64,000 nt of DNA from Pseudomonas nitroreducens NBRC 12694 (GCF_002091755.1 NZ_BDAI01000009.1:135857-199856); one strand, 5' to 3'; positions 34,565-44,988 are shown, numbered from the stretch's first letter. Made by a program: numbers and translations. The notes: a model not told the origin generated them from the letters alone.

Positions 34565-37500
34565 ATGATGTCGCTCCATTTCCGGGCCTTGCGCCGCGGC
34601 CGATCGAAGCCTCCCTGGGACAGTCTGGTACCGGTTCGCGAAGAACTCTTCGGCATCGAACGGCTCGAACAGCACGCGCAGAGCCTGGCCCTGGCACAAC
34701 AAGTGACGGATACGCCAAGGCGTGTACTGCCGTTGCATGTGCGCCTGGATGACAACGCCCTTGTCCTGCTGGCTGCCTACCGAGCCAGCGCTGTCGAGTT
34801 GGAAAGGGGCAATGGTTTGGTACCGGCTGCCGAGTGGCTGCTGGACAATTACCACATCGTCGAAGAACAGATCCGTGAGGTCCGCGACGACCTGCCGCCT
34901 AGCTACTACCGGCAGTTGCCCAAGCTCGCCGATGGACCGTTCGCCGGCTACCCGCGGGTCTTCGGCCTGGCCTGGGCCTTCGTGGCGCACACCGACAGCC
35001 ACCTCGATGTGGAACTGCTGCAGCGCTTCATCCATGCCTACCAGCGAGTCCAGCCACTGACCATTGGCGAACTGTGGGCGGTGGCGATCACCCTGCGCAT
35101 CGTCCTGATCGAGAACCTGCGGCGCCTGGCCGAGCAGATCAGCGCCGGCCGCATAGCCCGTGCCGATGCCGATGCCCTGGCCGAGCGCCTGCTCTCGCCA
35201 GGGCACGCTCGCTCGGCGCTGGAGGCGGATATCGCCGCGCGCTCGACCGGTCCGCTTTCCGAGGTGTTCTCAGCCCAACTGGCCAAACGCATGCGCGACC
35301 AGGACCCGCGCACGACACCGACACTTGGTTGGCTCGAAGAGCGCCTGCACGCACAGGGCGTCAGCGTCGAAGCGGCGGTCCAGCATGCGCAGCAGCGCCT
35401 GGGCGCCTCCAATGTCACAGTGCGCAATGTGATTACCAGCATGCGCCTGATCTCCGATATCGACTGGGCACAGCTTTTCGAGAGTGTCAGCCTGGTCGAC
35501 GCGCGGCTGCGCGACGGCAGCAACTTCGCTGCCATGGACTTCCCCACTCGTAACCTCTATCGCAGCGCCATCGAACAGTTGGCGCGCGGCTCGTGCCTGG
35601 ACGAGCTCCAGGTGGTCGATCACGCCCTGGAGGCTTGCCGTCTGTCTGTTGCCGAACATCCGGAAGGCGAAGACCCACGCCGTGAATCCGATCCCGGGTT
35701 TCATCTGATTGCTGAAGGCCGCCCGACGCTGGAGCGCGCCATCGGCTTCAGCCCGACGCTGCACCTGCGCCTGAATCGCTTCAGCGTGCGCCTGGGCATG
35801 GGCGGCTACATCGGTACCATCGGCCTGCTCAGCCTGGTGCTGCTGGGATTCGTATTCCATCTGCTGAATCAGCCTGCGCCCTCCTGGGGCTGGATGCTGG
35901 CCTTCCTGGCCTGCCTTTGCGTTCCGGTGACCGAAGTGGCCACGGCACTCATCAACCGCTTGGTGACCTGGAGCTTTGGCGCGATAACGCTGCCTGCGCT
36001 GGAACTCCTGGCCGGCGTGCCACAGGCGTTGCGCACCGTGGTGGCGGTGCCGACCTTGCTGACCACTGAGGCCGATCTGCTGGAGCAGATCGAGCGGCTG
36101 GAGGTCCACCATCTCGCGGGTATCGGCGGTGACCTGACCTTCGTGCTGATTCTCGATGGCGTCGACGCGCCACAGGAGGTCCTGCCCAGTGATGCACCGC
36201 TGCTCGCTGTTGCGGCTGCGGCCATCGACCGCCTGAATCGGCATTACGGCCAGGGGCCCGGCGGCCAGCGCTTCTTCGTGCTGTTTCGCAGGCGCTGCTT
36301 CAACCCTGCCGAGGGCTGTTGGATGGGCTGGGAGCGCAAGCGCGGAAAGTTGCATGAACTGAACCGGCTGTTGCGCGGCGCCACCGATACCAGCTTCGTG
36401 GCGATTGCCGGAGAGCCGCCGCGAGTGCCGAGCGAGGTACGCTTGGTCATCACCCTCGACGCCGATACTCGCCTGCCCCGCGAGGCGGCCCTGCGCCTTA
36501 TCGGCAAGATGGGCCACCCGCTGAACCAGCCGCGCTTCGATGCCCTGCAGCAGCGAGTGATCAACGGCCACGCGGTACTCCAGCCGCGGGTGACGCCATC
36601 GCTGCCGATGGGCGGGGAGGGCTCGTTGTACCAGCGCGTCTTTTCCGGCCCGGCAGGCATGGACCCCTACGCGGCGGCGGTGTCGGACGTTTATCAGGAT
36701 CTGTTCGGTGAAGGCTCCTTCACCGGCAAGGGGATTTATGACGTCGATGCCTTCGAGCGCGCGATGGCCGGCCGGGTTGCGGACAATCGACTGCTCAGCC
36801 ATGATCTCTTCGAAGGCATCTTCGCCCGCGCAGGGCTGGCGTCGGATGTCGAGGTCGTCGAAGAGTCGCCGTCGCGCTTCGATGTGGCGAGCAGGCGTAT
36901 GCACCGCTGGACCCGCGGCGACTGGCAGCTATTGCCGTGGATGCTCGGCCACTGGCGCGGGCCGCAGGCGATGCCGTTGATCGGCCGCTGCAAGATGCTC
37001 GACAACCTGCGCCGGTCGCTGGTCGTGCCCTTCGCCCTGGCCAGCCTGCTGCTCTGCTGGTGGCTGCCATTGCCGCAGGCACTGCTGGCCGCGACGTTGG
37101 TCATTCTGACCCAGGCGATCCCGCCGTTACTGCCGATCTACTGCGCGTTGCTGCCAGCGCGCTCCGGTGTTCGATTACGCAGCCACTTCGCCATGCTCGG
37201 CGCCGACTTCCGTCGTGCGTTGCTGCAGATCCTGCTGTCGCTGGCCTTTCTGCCAAACGATGCCTCGAGCATGGTCGATGCCATCCTGCGCACGCTTTGG
37301 CGGATGTACGTCAGCCAGCGCAACCTGCTGGAGTGGACCACTGCCGCACAGTCCTCACGCAAGCCGCGCCCTGGCTGGCTCGGCAGCTATCGGCAGATGG
37401 CCGGCGGGACGGCCCTCGCCGCATCGGCCGGCATCACCGGGTTGGCATTGCAGCCGGCGAACTGGTTGCTGATCCTGCCATTGACCCTGCTCTGGTTGAG

Positions 37501-40500
37501 CGCGCCTCTGCTCGCGTTCTACAGCAGCAGGCCCACGCAGCCGTCGCGTCGTTCGGGCCTGGAGGAGGATGACGCAACCGCACTGCGCCTGTGCGCACGG
37601 CGAACCTGGCGCTTCTTCGAGACCTTCGTCACGCCGGCGGACAATCTGCTGCCGCCGGACAACTTCCAGGAGCAGCCCAGGCCTGTGCTGGCTCACCGCA
37701 CCTCGCCTACCAATATCGGCCTCTACCTGCTGTCCGCGGTGGCCGCTCGCGATTTCGGCTGGGCCGGCGGCCTGCAGACGCTTGAGCGCCTGGAAGGCAC
37801 CCTGGCGGTGCTGGAGAAGCTGCCGCGCAGCCACGGCCATTTCTTCAACTGGTACGGAACCCGCGACCTGCGGGCCCTGGAACCGAGGTACCTGTCCTCG
37901 GTGGACAGCGGCAACCTGGCTGGGCACCTGATCGTGCTGGCCAACGCGTGCGAGGAGTGGCGCGCAAGCCCGCTGGTGGAGGAAGCCCGCCAGGGCCTGC
38001 TCGACACCCTGCACCTGGCACGGCAAGCCGTTGCAGCGCTGCCGCTGGCTGAAGATGTCGCGTTGCTGCAGGTGAAGGCCGACGTGCGGGAGATTCACCG
38101 GGCCCTCACCGGCCCACAGTCGCTCGACGCCTTGCTGCCCGCTCTCGGGCACCGCGCGGAAAAGGCCGTGCGGGGCGTCGCGGGCCTCGCGCCGGCTGGC
38201 GAGGAGGGCGGCGACCTGTCGTTCTGGTTCGACGCACTGCGCAGGGCCTTCGCCGAGCACAGCCGAGACCGACGGCATGGCCATGAAAAGGCATTGGGCC
38301 GACGCCTTCAGGCTCTGGCCGATACGGCGCGCCGGCTGGCACTGGAGATGGATTTCGGTTTCCTGCTCAACCAGGAGCGCAAGCTGCTGTCCATCGGCTA
38401 TTGCGTGGACGACAACCGCCTGGACCCTAATTGCTACGACCTGCTGGCCTCCGAGGCGCGCCTGGCCAGCCTGTTCGCCATCGCCAAGGGCGACCTGCCG
38501 ACCCGCCACTGGTTCCGCCTGGGCCGCACGGCCACGCCGGTGCCCGGTGGCTCGGCGCTGATCTCCTGGTCCGGCTCGATGTTCGAGTACCTGATGCCCT
38601 CGCTGGTCATGCGGGCGCCGGCCGGCAGCCTGCTGGAACAGACCAATCGCCTTGTCGTGGCGCGGCAGCAGGCCTACGGCGCCGCGCTGGGCATCCCCTG
38701 GGGCATCTCCGAATCGGCCTACAACGCCCGCGATCTGGAATTCACCTACCAGTATTCGAACTTCGGCGTGCCGGGTCTTGGTCTCAAACGCGGGTTGGCC
38801 GAGAACGTTGTCATAGCGCCCTATGCCACGGCGCTGGCGACCATGGTCGATGCGCAAGGGGCGCAGCGCAATTTCGATCACTTGACAGCCGTCGGTGCGC
38901 TCGGCCGCTATGGCTTCTACGAGGCTCTGGACTTCACCCGCTCACGCCTGCAGGACGGGGAAAGCGTCGCCATCGTCTGCAGTTTCATGGCCCACCACCA
39001 GGGCATGAGCATCGTCGCCATCGCCAATACCCTGCAGCACGGGCGCATGCGCTGCCGCCTGCATCGCGAGCCGATGATCCAGGCCAGCGAACTGCTATTG
39101 CAGGAGCGCGTCCCGCGCGATGTGGCGCTGGGGCATCCCCGCGCCGAGGAAGTAACGGTAGCGCCCAGCGACACCATTGCCGATGCGTCCACGCTGCGCC
39201 GAGTCGATGCAATGCTCGATGGGCCGCCGATCACTCATCTGCTGTCCAACGGCCGCTACGCATTGATGCTGACTGCCAGCGGTGGCGGCTACAGCCGCTG
39301 GGGAGATATCGCAGTGACGCGCTGGCGCGAGGATGCCACCTGCGACGACTGGGGCAGTTTCATCTTCCTGCGCGACCTGCAGAGCGGCGCACTGTGGTCG
39401 GCCACGGCGCAGCCTGGCGGACAACCGCTGGAGAATGGCGAGGTACTGTTCGACGAGGACCACGCCGAGTTCATCCAGCGCGACGCCGCGCTGCTGACCA
39501 GCCTGGAAGTACTGGTGTCCGGAGAGGACGATGGCGAGGTGCGGCGGGTGTCGCTGACCAACCATGGTCGCCGTGCACGCGAAATCGAACTGACTTCCTA
39601 TGCCGAAGTGGTGCTGGCAACGCCGGCAGCCGATGGCGCGCATCCGGTGTTCTCGCGGATGTTCGTACAGACAGAATACCTTGCCGAGTTCGGCGCCCTG
39701 GTCGCCACGCGACGCCTGCGCTCGCCGGACGATCCGTCGATCTGGGCAGCCCATTTCGCAGTGGTCGAGGGCGAGGTGATCGGCGAGACGCAGTATGAGT
39801 CCGACCGCGCCCGCTTCCTCGGCCGTGGCCGAACCCTGCGGGAGGCGCAGGCAGTTCTGGGCCACCGTGCCCTGGGCAACTCCCAGGGCAGCGTGCTCGA
39901 TCCGATTTTCTCCCTCCGCCTGCGCCTGCGGGTGGCACCCGGCAAGGTTGCACGGGTGGCATTCTGGACACTGGTAGCCAGTACCCGGGAAGCCTTGCTT
40001 GACCTGATCGACAAACACCATGAACGCAACGCTTTCGAACGCGCCAAGACCCTAGCCTGGACCCAGGCCCAGGTGGAATTGCGCGACCTGGGCATCGATG
40101 CCGAGGAGGCCGCCGATTTCCAGCGCCTGGCGGCGCCGATTCTCTATGCGGATTATCGCTGGAGGGCACCGCAGGAAGCCCTCCGGCGCGGCGCAGGGCG
40201 CCAGTCCGGGCTCTGGCCGCTGGCGATTTCCGGAGATTTGCCGATCGTCCTGTTGCGCATCGACGAAATCGACGATTTGTCGCTGCTGCGGCAGCTCCTG
40301 CGCGCCCGCGAGTACTGGCGGATGAAGGGCCTGGACGTTGACCTGGTGATCGTCAACGAACGAGCCTCGTCCTATGTCCAGGATCTGCAGACCGCCATCG
40401 AAACCGCCGTACGCAGCAGCCCCTCGCGTCAACGCAGCGAGGGCCAGGCCTCGCGCGGCGCCGTGTACACCTTGCGCGCCGACCTGATGACCGTGGAGGC

Positions 40501-43075
40501 GCGGGAACTGCTGAACGCCGTGGCGCGGGTCAACCTGCTGGCGCGCCGCGGCCCCATCGCTGCCCACCTGGGGCGTCTGCCGCCGGCCAAGCCGCAGCCG
40601 TCTGCCGCCCGGCATGCACCGGCGGCCTTGCCGCTGCTGCCCGCGACCGAGGTAACGAGCAGTGATGAGCTGCTGGAATTTTTCAACGGGCTGGGCGGCT
40701 TTGCGCTGGGCGGGCGCGAGTACCACATCGTTCTGAACAATGGCCACACGACCCCGGCGCCGTGGATCAATGTGATCGCCAATCCAGCGTTCGGCTTCCA
40801 GGTCTCGGCGGAAGGCAGCGGCTACACCTGGGCAGGCAACAGCCGGGACAATCAGCTCAGCCCCTGGTCCAACGACCCGGTCATCGATCCTGCAGGTGAG
40901 GCTTTCTACCTGCGCGACGAAGACAGCATGGCATTGTGGGGCGTTACCGCCCGGCCGATCCGCGACGCAGGCTTGTACCGCGCCGCCCATGGTTTCGGCT
41001 ACAGTCGGTTCAGCCACACAGCCCACGGTATCGAGGCGCAGCTGCTGCAGTACGTGCCGCTGGATGACCCGCTGAAGATATCGCGGCTCACACTGCGCAA
41101 TGCCTCCGGCCGGCCGCGCCGGCTATCGGTGACGGCTTACGTGGAATGGGTACTGGGTACCGCGCGCGGAGCCTGCGCCCCTTTCATCCTGACTGGGGTG
41201 GATGTCGACAGCGGCGCGCTACTGGCACGTAACCCGTGGAGCATCGCTTATTCTGAGCGGCTGGCTTTCGCCGACCTGGGCGGGCGGCAGAGCAGCTGGA
41301 CCGCCGATCGCGGCGAATTCATCGGCCCTGCCGGTAGCCTGTCGGCTCCTCGGGCTCTGCTCGGCGCCGCGGCGTTGTCGGGCGCCACCGGCGCTGGCTT
41401 CGATCCTTGCGCTGCCCTGCAATGCATCGTCGAGCTGGGTGTCGGCGAGTCCGTGGAAGTGCTGGCGTTGCTGGGGCAAGCCGGATCGGACGAAGAGGTT
41501 CGTGGTCTCGTGGAGCGATATCGCAGCATCGATCTCGATGCGGTATTGGCCGATGTGACGCGGTACTGGCAGCAGCGGCTGGGCGCAGTCCAGGTGCGCA
41601 CGCCTGATCGCGCCATGGACCTGATGCTCAACGGCTGGTTGCTCTACCAGACGCTGGCGTGCCGCATCCATTCCCGTTCGGCGTTCTACCAGGCCAGCGG
41701 TGCTTATGGTTTCCGTGACCAGTTGCAGGATGGTCTGGCGCTGTCTTTCGCCTGCCCAGAGCTGACCCGCCATCACCTGCTGCGGGCCGCCGGGCGCCAG
41801 TTCGTCGAGGGCGATGTGCAGCACTGGTGGCTGGAACAGACGGGGCAGGGAGTGCGCACGCGAATCTCCGATGACCGGGTCTGGTTGGCCTATGCCTGTG
41901 CCAGCTATATCGAGTCATCCGCGGACCTTGCGGTGCTCGACGAAATGCTGCCTTTCCTCGAAGGGCCACAGCTGCATCCTGGCGAGAGCGATACGTTTTT
42001 CCAGCCGATGCTTGCGGAGGAGAGCGCTTCACTGTTCGAGCACTGCGCTCGGGGCCTGGACCAGTGCCTGGAGATGACCGGCGCCCACGGCCTGCCACTG
42101 ATGGGGAGCGGAGACTGGAACGACGGAATGAACCGTGTGGGCGTCGGCGGGCAGGGCCAAAGTGTGTGGCTCGGCTGGTTGCTGTTGCATACCCTGGAGC
42201 GCTTCGGTGCTCTGGCCGAGGGGCGTGATGAGGTGCGGTGCGTGCGCTGGCGGAAACATTCGGCGGCGCTGCAGCTGGCCTTGGAGGAGCATGGCTGGGA
42301 TGGCCAGTGGTATCGCCGAGCGACTTTCGACGACGGCACCTGGCTCGGCTCGGCGGCCAGCGACGAATGCCGGATCGATTCCATCGCCCAGTCCTGGGCG
42401 GTGCTCTGTGGCGGCGCGAATCCCGAGCGCGCAGCCACTGCCATGGCCTCGCTGGAGCGCTGGTTGATCCGTCAGGATGATGGGTTGGCCTTGCTGTTCA
42501 CTCCACCCTTCGATCAATCGCCGCGCGATCCTGGCTACATCAAGGGATATCCGCCGGGCCTGCGCGAGAACGGCGGGCAATACAGTCATGCGGCGATGTG
42601 GAGCATCCTGGCGTTTGCCCGTCTCGGTGAGGGCGACAAGGCGGCCGGGCTGTTCTCCCTGCTCAACCCGATCAACCATGCACGTACCGCAACAGAGGTG
42701 GAGTGTTACAGGATCGAACCCTATGTCGTCGCGGCCGATGTCTATTCCGTTGAACCCCATGTCGGGCGTGGTGGCTGGAGCTGGTACACCGGCTCCGCTG
42801 GCTGGATGTACCGTGCGGGGGTGGAAGGGATTCTGGGGCTCCGGCGCGAGGGTGCAAGTCTGCTCATCGATCCGTGTATTCCGCTGGACTGGCCGGGGTT
42901 CGACGCCAGCGTGACGGTGGATAGTTGCCATTACAGCATCGTCGTGGCCTCGGCCGGGACGCACTGCCGCGGCATCCAGCGTGCGCTTCTGGATGGCCTT
43001 TCACTGGTCTGCGGCGAAAGCCCGGTGCGGGTGCCGCTGGCGGTTGGCGAGCATCGCCTCGAGCTGTTCCTGTAA
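34565..43075 (+). CDS. ndvB: Cyclic beta-1,2-glucan synthase, NdvB/ChvB type
   Basis: At 2836 residues this matches the size of the rhizobial NdvB/ChvB cyclic glucan synthases. The N-terminal third has several membrane helices (about residues 410-480 and 820-990) around a family 84 glucosyltransferase domain whose D-x-D motif is Asp632-Ala-Asp634 (TLDADTRLPREA). A glycoamylase-like domain follows (LLPPDNFQEQPRP, then YGIPWGISES-type motifs and VSYGFYEALDF). The C-terminal 1000 residues are GH94 phosphorylase-like with GDWNDGMN around Asp2520. The protein uses UDP-glucose, builds a protein-bound linear beta-1,2-glucan, controls its length and closes the ring. Products act in the periplasm in osmotic adaptation and host interaction. 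ATG 34565 has GGAG seven bases upstream. No dedicated exporter gene (NdvA) is adjacent. Confidence 0.9.
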   Translation: MMSLHFRALRRGRSKPPWDSLVPVREELFGIERLEQHAQSLALAQQVTDTPRRVLPLHVRLDDNALVLLAAYRASAVELERGNGLVPAAEWLLDNYHIVEEQIREVRDDLPPSYYRQLPKLADGPFAGYPRVFGLAWAFVAHTDSHLDVELLQRFIHAYQRVQPLTIGELWAVAITLRIVLIENLRRLAEQISAGRIARADADALAERLLSPGHARSALEADIAARSTGPLSEVFSAQLAKRMRDQDPRTTPTLGWLEERLHAQGVSVEAAVQHAQQRLGASNVTVRNVITSMRLISDIDWAQLFESVSLVDARLRDGSNFAAMDFPTRNLYRSAIEQLARGSCLDELQVVDHALEACRLSVAEHPEGEDPRRESDPGFHLIAEGRPTLERAIGFSPTLHLRLNRFSVRLGMGGYIGTIGLLSLVLLGFVFHLLNQPAPSWGWMLAFLACLCVPVTEVATALINRLVTWSFGAITLPALELLAGVPQALRTVVAVPTLLTTEADLLEQIERLEVHHLAGIGGDLTFVLILDGVDAPQEVLPSDAPLLAVAAAAIDRLNRHYGQGPGGQRFFVLFRRRCFNPAEGCWMGWERKRGKLHELNRLLRGATDTSFVAIAGEPPRVPSEVRLVITLDADTRLPREAALRLIGKMGHPLNQPRFDALQQRVINGHAVLQPRVTPSLPMGGEGSLYQRVFSGPAGMDPYAAAVSDVYQDLFGEGSFTGKGIYDVDAFERAMAGRVADNRLLSHDLFEGIFARAGLASDVEVVEESPSRFDVASRRMHRWTRGDWQLLPWMLGHWRGPQAMPLIGRCKMLDNLRRSLVVPFALASLLLCWWLPLPQALLAATLVILTQAIPPLLPIYCALLPARSGVRLRSHFAMLGADFRRALLQILLSLAFLPNDASSMVDAILRTLWRMYVSQRNLLEWTTAAQSSRKPRPGWLGSYRQMAGGTALAASAGITGLALQPANWLLILPLTLLWLSAPLLAFYSSRPTQPSRRSGLEEDDATALRLCARRTWRFFETFVTPADNLLPPDNFQEQPRPVLAHRTSPTNIGLYLLSAVAARDFGWAGGLQTLERLEGTLAVLEKLPRSHGHFFNWYGTRDLRALEPRYLSSVDSGNLAGHLIVLANACEEWRASPLVEEARQGLLDTLHLARQAVAALPLAEDVALLQVKADVREIHRALTGPQSLDALLPALGHRAEKAVRGVAGLAPAGEEGGDLSFWFDALRRAFAEHSRDRRHGHEKALGRRLQALADTARRLALEMDFGFLLNQERKLLSIGYCVDDNRLDPNCYDLLASEARLASLFAIAKGDLPTRHWFRLGRTATPVPGGSALISWSGSMFEYLMPSLVMRAPAGSLLEQTNRLVVARQQAYGAALGIPWGISESAYNARDLEFTYQYSNFGVPGLGLKRGLAENVVIAPYATALATMVDAQGAQRNFDHLTAVGALGRYGFYEALDFTRSRLQDGESVAIVCSFMAHHQGMSIVAIANTLQHGRMRCRLHREPMIQASELLLQERVPRDVALGHPRAEEVTVAPSDTIADASTLRRVDAMLDGPPITHLLSNGRYALMLTASGGGYSRWGDIAVTRWREDATCDDWGSFIFLRDLQSGALWSATAQPGGQPLENGEVLFDEDHAEFIQRDAALLTSLEVLVSGEDDGEVRRVSLTNHGRRAREIELTSYAEVVLATPAADGAHPVFSRMFVQTEYLAEFGALVATRRLRSPDDPSIWAAHFAVVEGEVIGETQYESDRARFLGRGRTLREAQAVLGHRALGNSQGSVLDPIFSLRLRLRVAPGKVARVAFWTLVASTREALLDLIDKHHERNAFERAKTLAWTQAQVELRDLGIDAEEAADFQRLAAPILYADYRWRAPQEALRRGAGRQSGLWPLAISGDLPIVLLRIDEIDDLSLLRQLLRAREYWRMKGLDVDLVIVNERASSYVQDLQTAIETAVRSSPSRQRSEGQASRGAVYTLRADLMTVEARELLNAVARVNLLARRGPIAAHLGRLPPAKPQPSAARHAPAALPLLPATEVTSSDELLEFFNGLGGFALGGREYHIVLNNGHTTPAPWINVIANPAFGFQVSAEGSGYTWAGNSRDNQLSPWSNDPVIDPAGEAFYLRDEDSMALWGVTARPIRDAGLYRAAHGFGYSRFSHTAHGIEAQLLQYVPLDDPLKISRLTLRNASGRPRRLSVTAYVEWVLGTARGACAPFILTGVDVDSGALLARNPWSIAYSERLAFADLGGRQSSWTADRGEFIGPAGSLSAPRALLGAAALSGATGAGFDPCAALQCIVELGVGESVEVLALLGQAGSDEEVRGLVERYRSIDLDAVLADVTRYWQQRLGAVQVRTPDRAMDLMLNGWLLYQTLACRIHSRSAFYQASGAYGFRDQLQDGLALSFACPELTRHHLLRAAGRQFVEGDVQHWWLEQTGQGVRTRISDDRVWLAYACASYIESSADLAVLDEMLPFLEGPQLHPGESDTFFQPMLAEESASLFEHCARGLDQCLEMTGAHGLPLMGSGDWNDGMNRVGVGGQGQSVWLGWLLLHTLERFGALAEGRDEVRCVRWRKHSAALQLALEEHGWDGQWYRRATFDDGTWLGSAASDECRIDSIAQSWAVLCGGANPERAATAMASLERWLIRQDDGLALLFTPPFDQSPRDPGYIKGYPPGLRENGGQYSHAAMWSILAFARLGEGDKAAGLFSLLNPINHARTATEVECYRIEPYVVAADVYSVEPHVGRGGWSWYTGSAGWMYRAGVEGILGLRREGASLLIDPCIPLDWPGFDASVTVDSCHYSIVVASAGTHCRGIQRALLDGLSLVCGESPVRVPLAVGEHRLELFL

Positions 43076-43082
43076 ACTCGTG

Positions 43083-43820
43083 TCACTCCGCCGCATGGCC
43101 TGGACGACGGGGAACGTAGGGTAGCAAGCGGTCGGTTTCCGCCTTCACCACCGCGTAACACTCGCAGCTCAATGCCTCCAGGCGCGGGCGGTCCAGCACG
43201 GTGATCCGCCCCCGGCTGTACTCGATCACACCTTGCTTCTGCAGTTTGCCGGCCGCTTCTGTGACGCCCTCTCGCCGTACACCGAGCATGTTGGCGATGA
43301 GCTCCTGGGTCATGATCAGCTTGTTGCCGGGCAGGCGATCGAGGGACAGCAGCAGCCAGCGGCAGAGTTGCTGGTCGATGGAGTGATGGCGGTTGCAGAC
43401 TGCCGTCTGGGCCATCTGAGTGATCAATGCCTGGGTATAGCGGAGCAACAACATGAGCATGTCGCCGTGGCGACTGAACTCGTCCTTCATTCGTTGCCCC
43501 GCGAGCCGGTAAACGCTGCCGGCGCTTTGCACGATAGCGCGGCTGGGGGTGCTCTCGCCGCCCATGAAGACGGCTATACCGACCAGCCCCTCGTTACCGA
43601 CCACGGATATCTCGGCCGATGCACCACTTTCCATCACGTACAAAAGCGAAATGATGGAGTCGGTGGGGAAGAACACGTAACGCATCGCATCACCGGGTTC
43701 GTAGATCACCTTGCCCAGATCCAGGCGTTGCAGCTCCAGATGGGGAAAAAGGCGTTCCTGAACCTCGCGGGGGAGTGCGGCCAGTAAATGGTTCTGCGCG
43801 GGGGAGGGAGTCTCTCGCAT
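43083..43820 (-). CDS. Crp/Fnr-family regulator
   Basis: This 245-residue protein has an N-terminal cyclic-nucleotide-binding-like barrel (KVIYEPGDAMRYVFFPTDSI, then GNEGLVGIAVFMGG) and a C-terminal winged helix (MTQELIANMLGVRREGVTEA, then LQKQGVIEYSRGRITVLDRP). The barrel lacks the cAMP-contacting RxS motif, and no FNR cysteines are visible at the N-terminus, so the signal is unknown. ATG 43820 has GAGGAGG six bases upstream. It converges on the glucan synthase gene with seven bases between stops. Confidence 0.82.
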   Translation of the reverse strand: MRETPSPAQNHLLAALPREVQERLFPHLELQRLDLGKVIYEPGDAMRYVFFPTDSIISLLYVMESGASAEISVVGNEGLVGIAVFMGGESTPSRAIVQSAGSVYRLAGQRMKDEFSRHGDMLMLLLRYTQALITQMAQTAVCNRHHSIDQQLCRWLLLSLDRLPGNKLIMTQELIANMLGVRREGVTEAAGKLQKQGVIEYSRGRITVLDRPRLEALSCECYAVVKAETDRLLPYVPRRPGHAAE

Positions 43821-44091
43821 GGCGGCCTCCTCACGGGGCGTATCGCGACTATTCAAGCATACAATTTCAGGCCTTTGCCGGTGGTGCAAAGTTCCCTATC
43901 GCACAGACCGGGCTCCTATTTGCGCGCAACCTGGAGCTTGCGGCGGCGGATGCTGATCTGGCGCCTTGTACGACCCTGTCATCGCATCGTTCCAGAGTGG
44001 GCGTGAACATTGAAGATCGCGATTCCTGCGGTATTTACGAGGGCCATAACGGCATAGTCGCCGATGACCATTCCTGCCCCGGCCGGGCGCA

Positions 44092-44358
44092 GATAGGCTC
44101 ATCGGGAGTGACAACTGCAACTCCGAGGATGAAGGCCTTGGCGGCCCTCCGGAAATCATGCTGGATTCGCAAAGTGGGCAAGTTGCGTGTGCCAATCTGT
44201 CGTTTGGCGGATTCACGGAGATGGGAGAAAAACGGTTTGCAGTTCCATGGAGTCTCTTGGGGCTGGATACGGCGAACAAACGCTTCGTGCTTGATGTGGA
44301 CCAGGGCCGCCTCAGCAGCGCACCGGGGTTCGTCTGGCCGTGCCCCGCCTTTTTGTAA
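44092..44358 (+). pseudogene. PRC-barrel domain gene remnant
   Basis: The frame reads SDNCNSEDEGLGGPPEIMLD, then SQSGQVACANLSFGGFTEMG and KRFAVPWSLLGLDTANKRFV up to APGF, which is the core of a PRC-barrel protein. The normal end (a DKDHWP-like tail) is replaced by a short divergent tail (VWPCPAFL) and a stop. Upstream the frame is closed by TGA at 44065 and there is no usable start at the expected place. It is therefore a truncated remnant. An internal ATG at 44158 has no ribosome binding site. Confidence 0.6.
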
Positions 44359-44385
44359 GATTGAAGCCGGTCAGGTGGTTTCTAA

Positions 44386-44604
44386 TCAGCGGATTGGAAA
44401 TATATTCGAGATTGACTGGGTATTGGCCCGCTTGAGTGAGTCCATGATCACGGCGACACATTCAAGTTGTTGTCTGATTCTGGCGAGATTCTCCCTATTC
44501 GTGGAGGATTCGGAACTGACTTCTTCTGCCGCAAGATCATTTATCGCCTGTGTCAGGCAACTGCTTGCAATATTAAGGCTTTGCCCAAATCGCTTTTCTT
44601 TCAT
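44386..44604 (-). CDS. Small helical protein of 72 aa
   Basis: The product (MKEKRFGQSLNIASSCLTQA) is mostly helical and polar. ATG 44604 follows GGGGA by six bases. No family is recognised. It is immediately upstream of the cold-shock terminator on the same strand as the cold-shock gene, but separated from it by that hairpin. Confidence 0.5.
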   Translation of the reverse strand: MKEKRFGQSLNIASSCLTQAINDLAAEEVSSESSTNRENLARIRQQLECVAVIMDSLKRANTQSISNIFPIR

Positions 44605-44654
44605 GTCGAATCCCCGCTATTTCCCTGAGAGTCGCATGGCTTGATCCCAATGAG

Positions 44655-44677
44655 AGACCCCGCAGTTAGCGGGGTCT
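44655..44677 (-). terminator. Terminator of the cold-shock gene
   Basis: AGACCCCGC (44655-44663) and GCGGGGTCT (44669-44677) form a perfect 9-bp stem with a five-base loop, eight bases after the cold-shock stop on the minus strand. A T-containing tail (CTCATT) follows. Confidence 0.7.
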
Positions 44678-44684
44678 GGGGATT

Positions 44685-44894
44685 TCACAGTACTTTAACC
44701 TGCTCGGCCTGGTCACCTTTAGGGCCAACGCCCACCAGGAAGCTCACGCGCTGACCTTCATCCAGTGACTTGAAGCCTGGAGTGTCGATTTCTCGAAAAT
44801 GGACGAATATATCCGGCCCCATCTCGGGGGTAATGAAGCCAAAACCTTTTACTGCGTTGAACCATTTTACGGTTCCATTCTGACGAATAGCCAT
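44685..44894 (-). CDS. Cold-shock domain protein
   Basis: This 69-residue protein is a complete CspA-type OB fold. RNP1 is KGFGFIT and RNP2 is DIFVHF, and the ends GTVKWFNAVK and GPKGDQAEQVKVL are standard. It binds single-stranded RNA or DNA and melts mRNA structure in cold or growth-phase adaptation. ATG 44894 has GTGGAG eight bases upstream. A promoter with TATAAT at 44989-44994 would give a leader of about 90 bases, shorter than that of E. coli cspA. A hairpin terminator follows. Confidence 0.9.
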   Translation of the reverse strand: MAIRQNGTVKWFNAVKGFGFITPEMGPDIFVHFREIDTPGFKSLDEGQRVSFLVGVGPKGDQAEQVKVL

Positions 44895-44988
44895 GATGAT
44901 CTCCACGGGAGTTGCTGCAGAGTGAAGTGGCCGAGGAGATGGGCGTCATGCATCAAGACGGAGCCGCTAAACACGGCAGAGGAATTAG

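Noticed and set aside
35270..36904. Minus-strand frame inside the glucan synthase gene
   Set aside because: Antisense of a continuous 2836-codon gene; no domain and biased composition.
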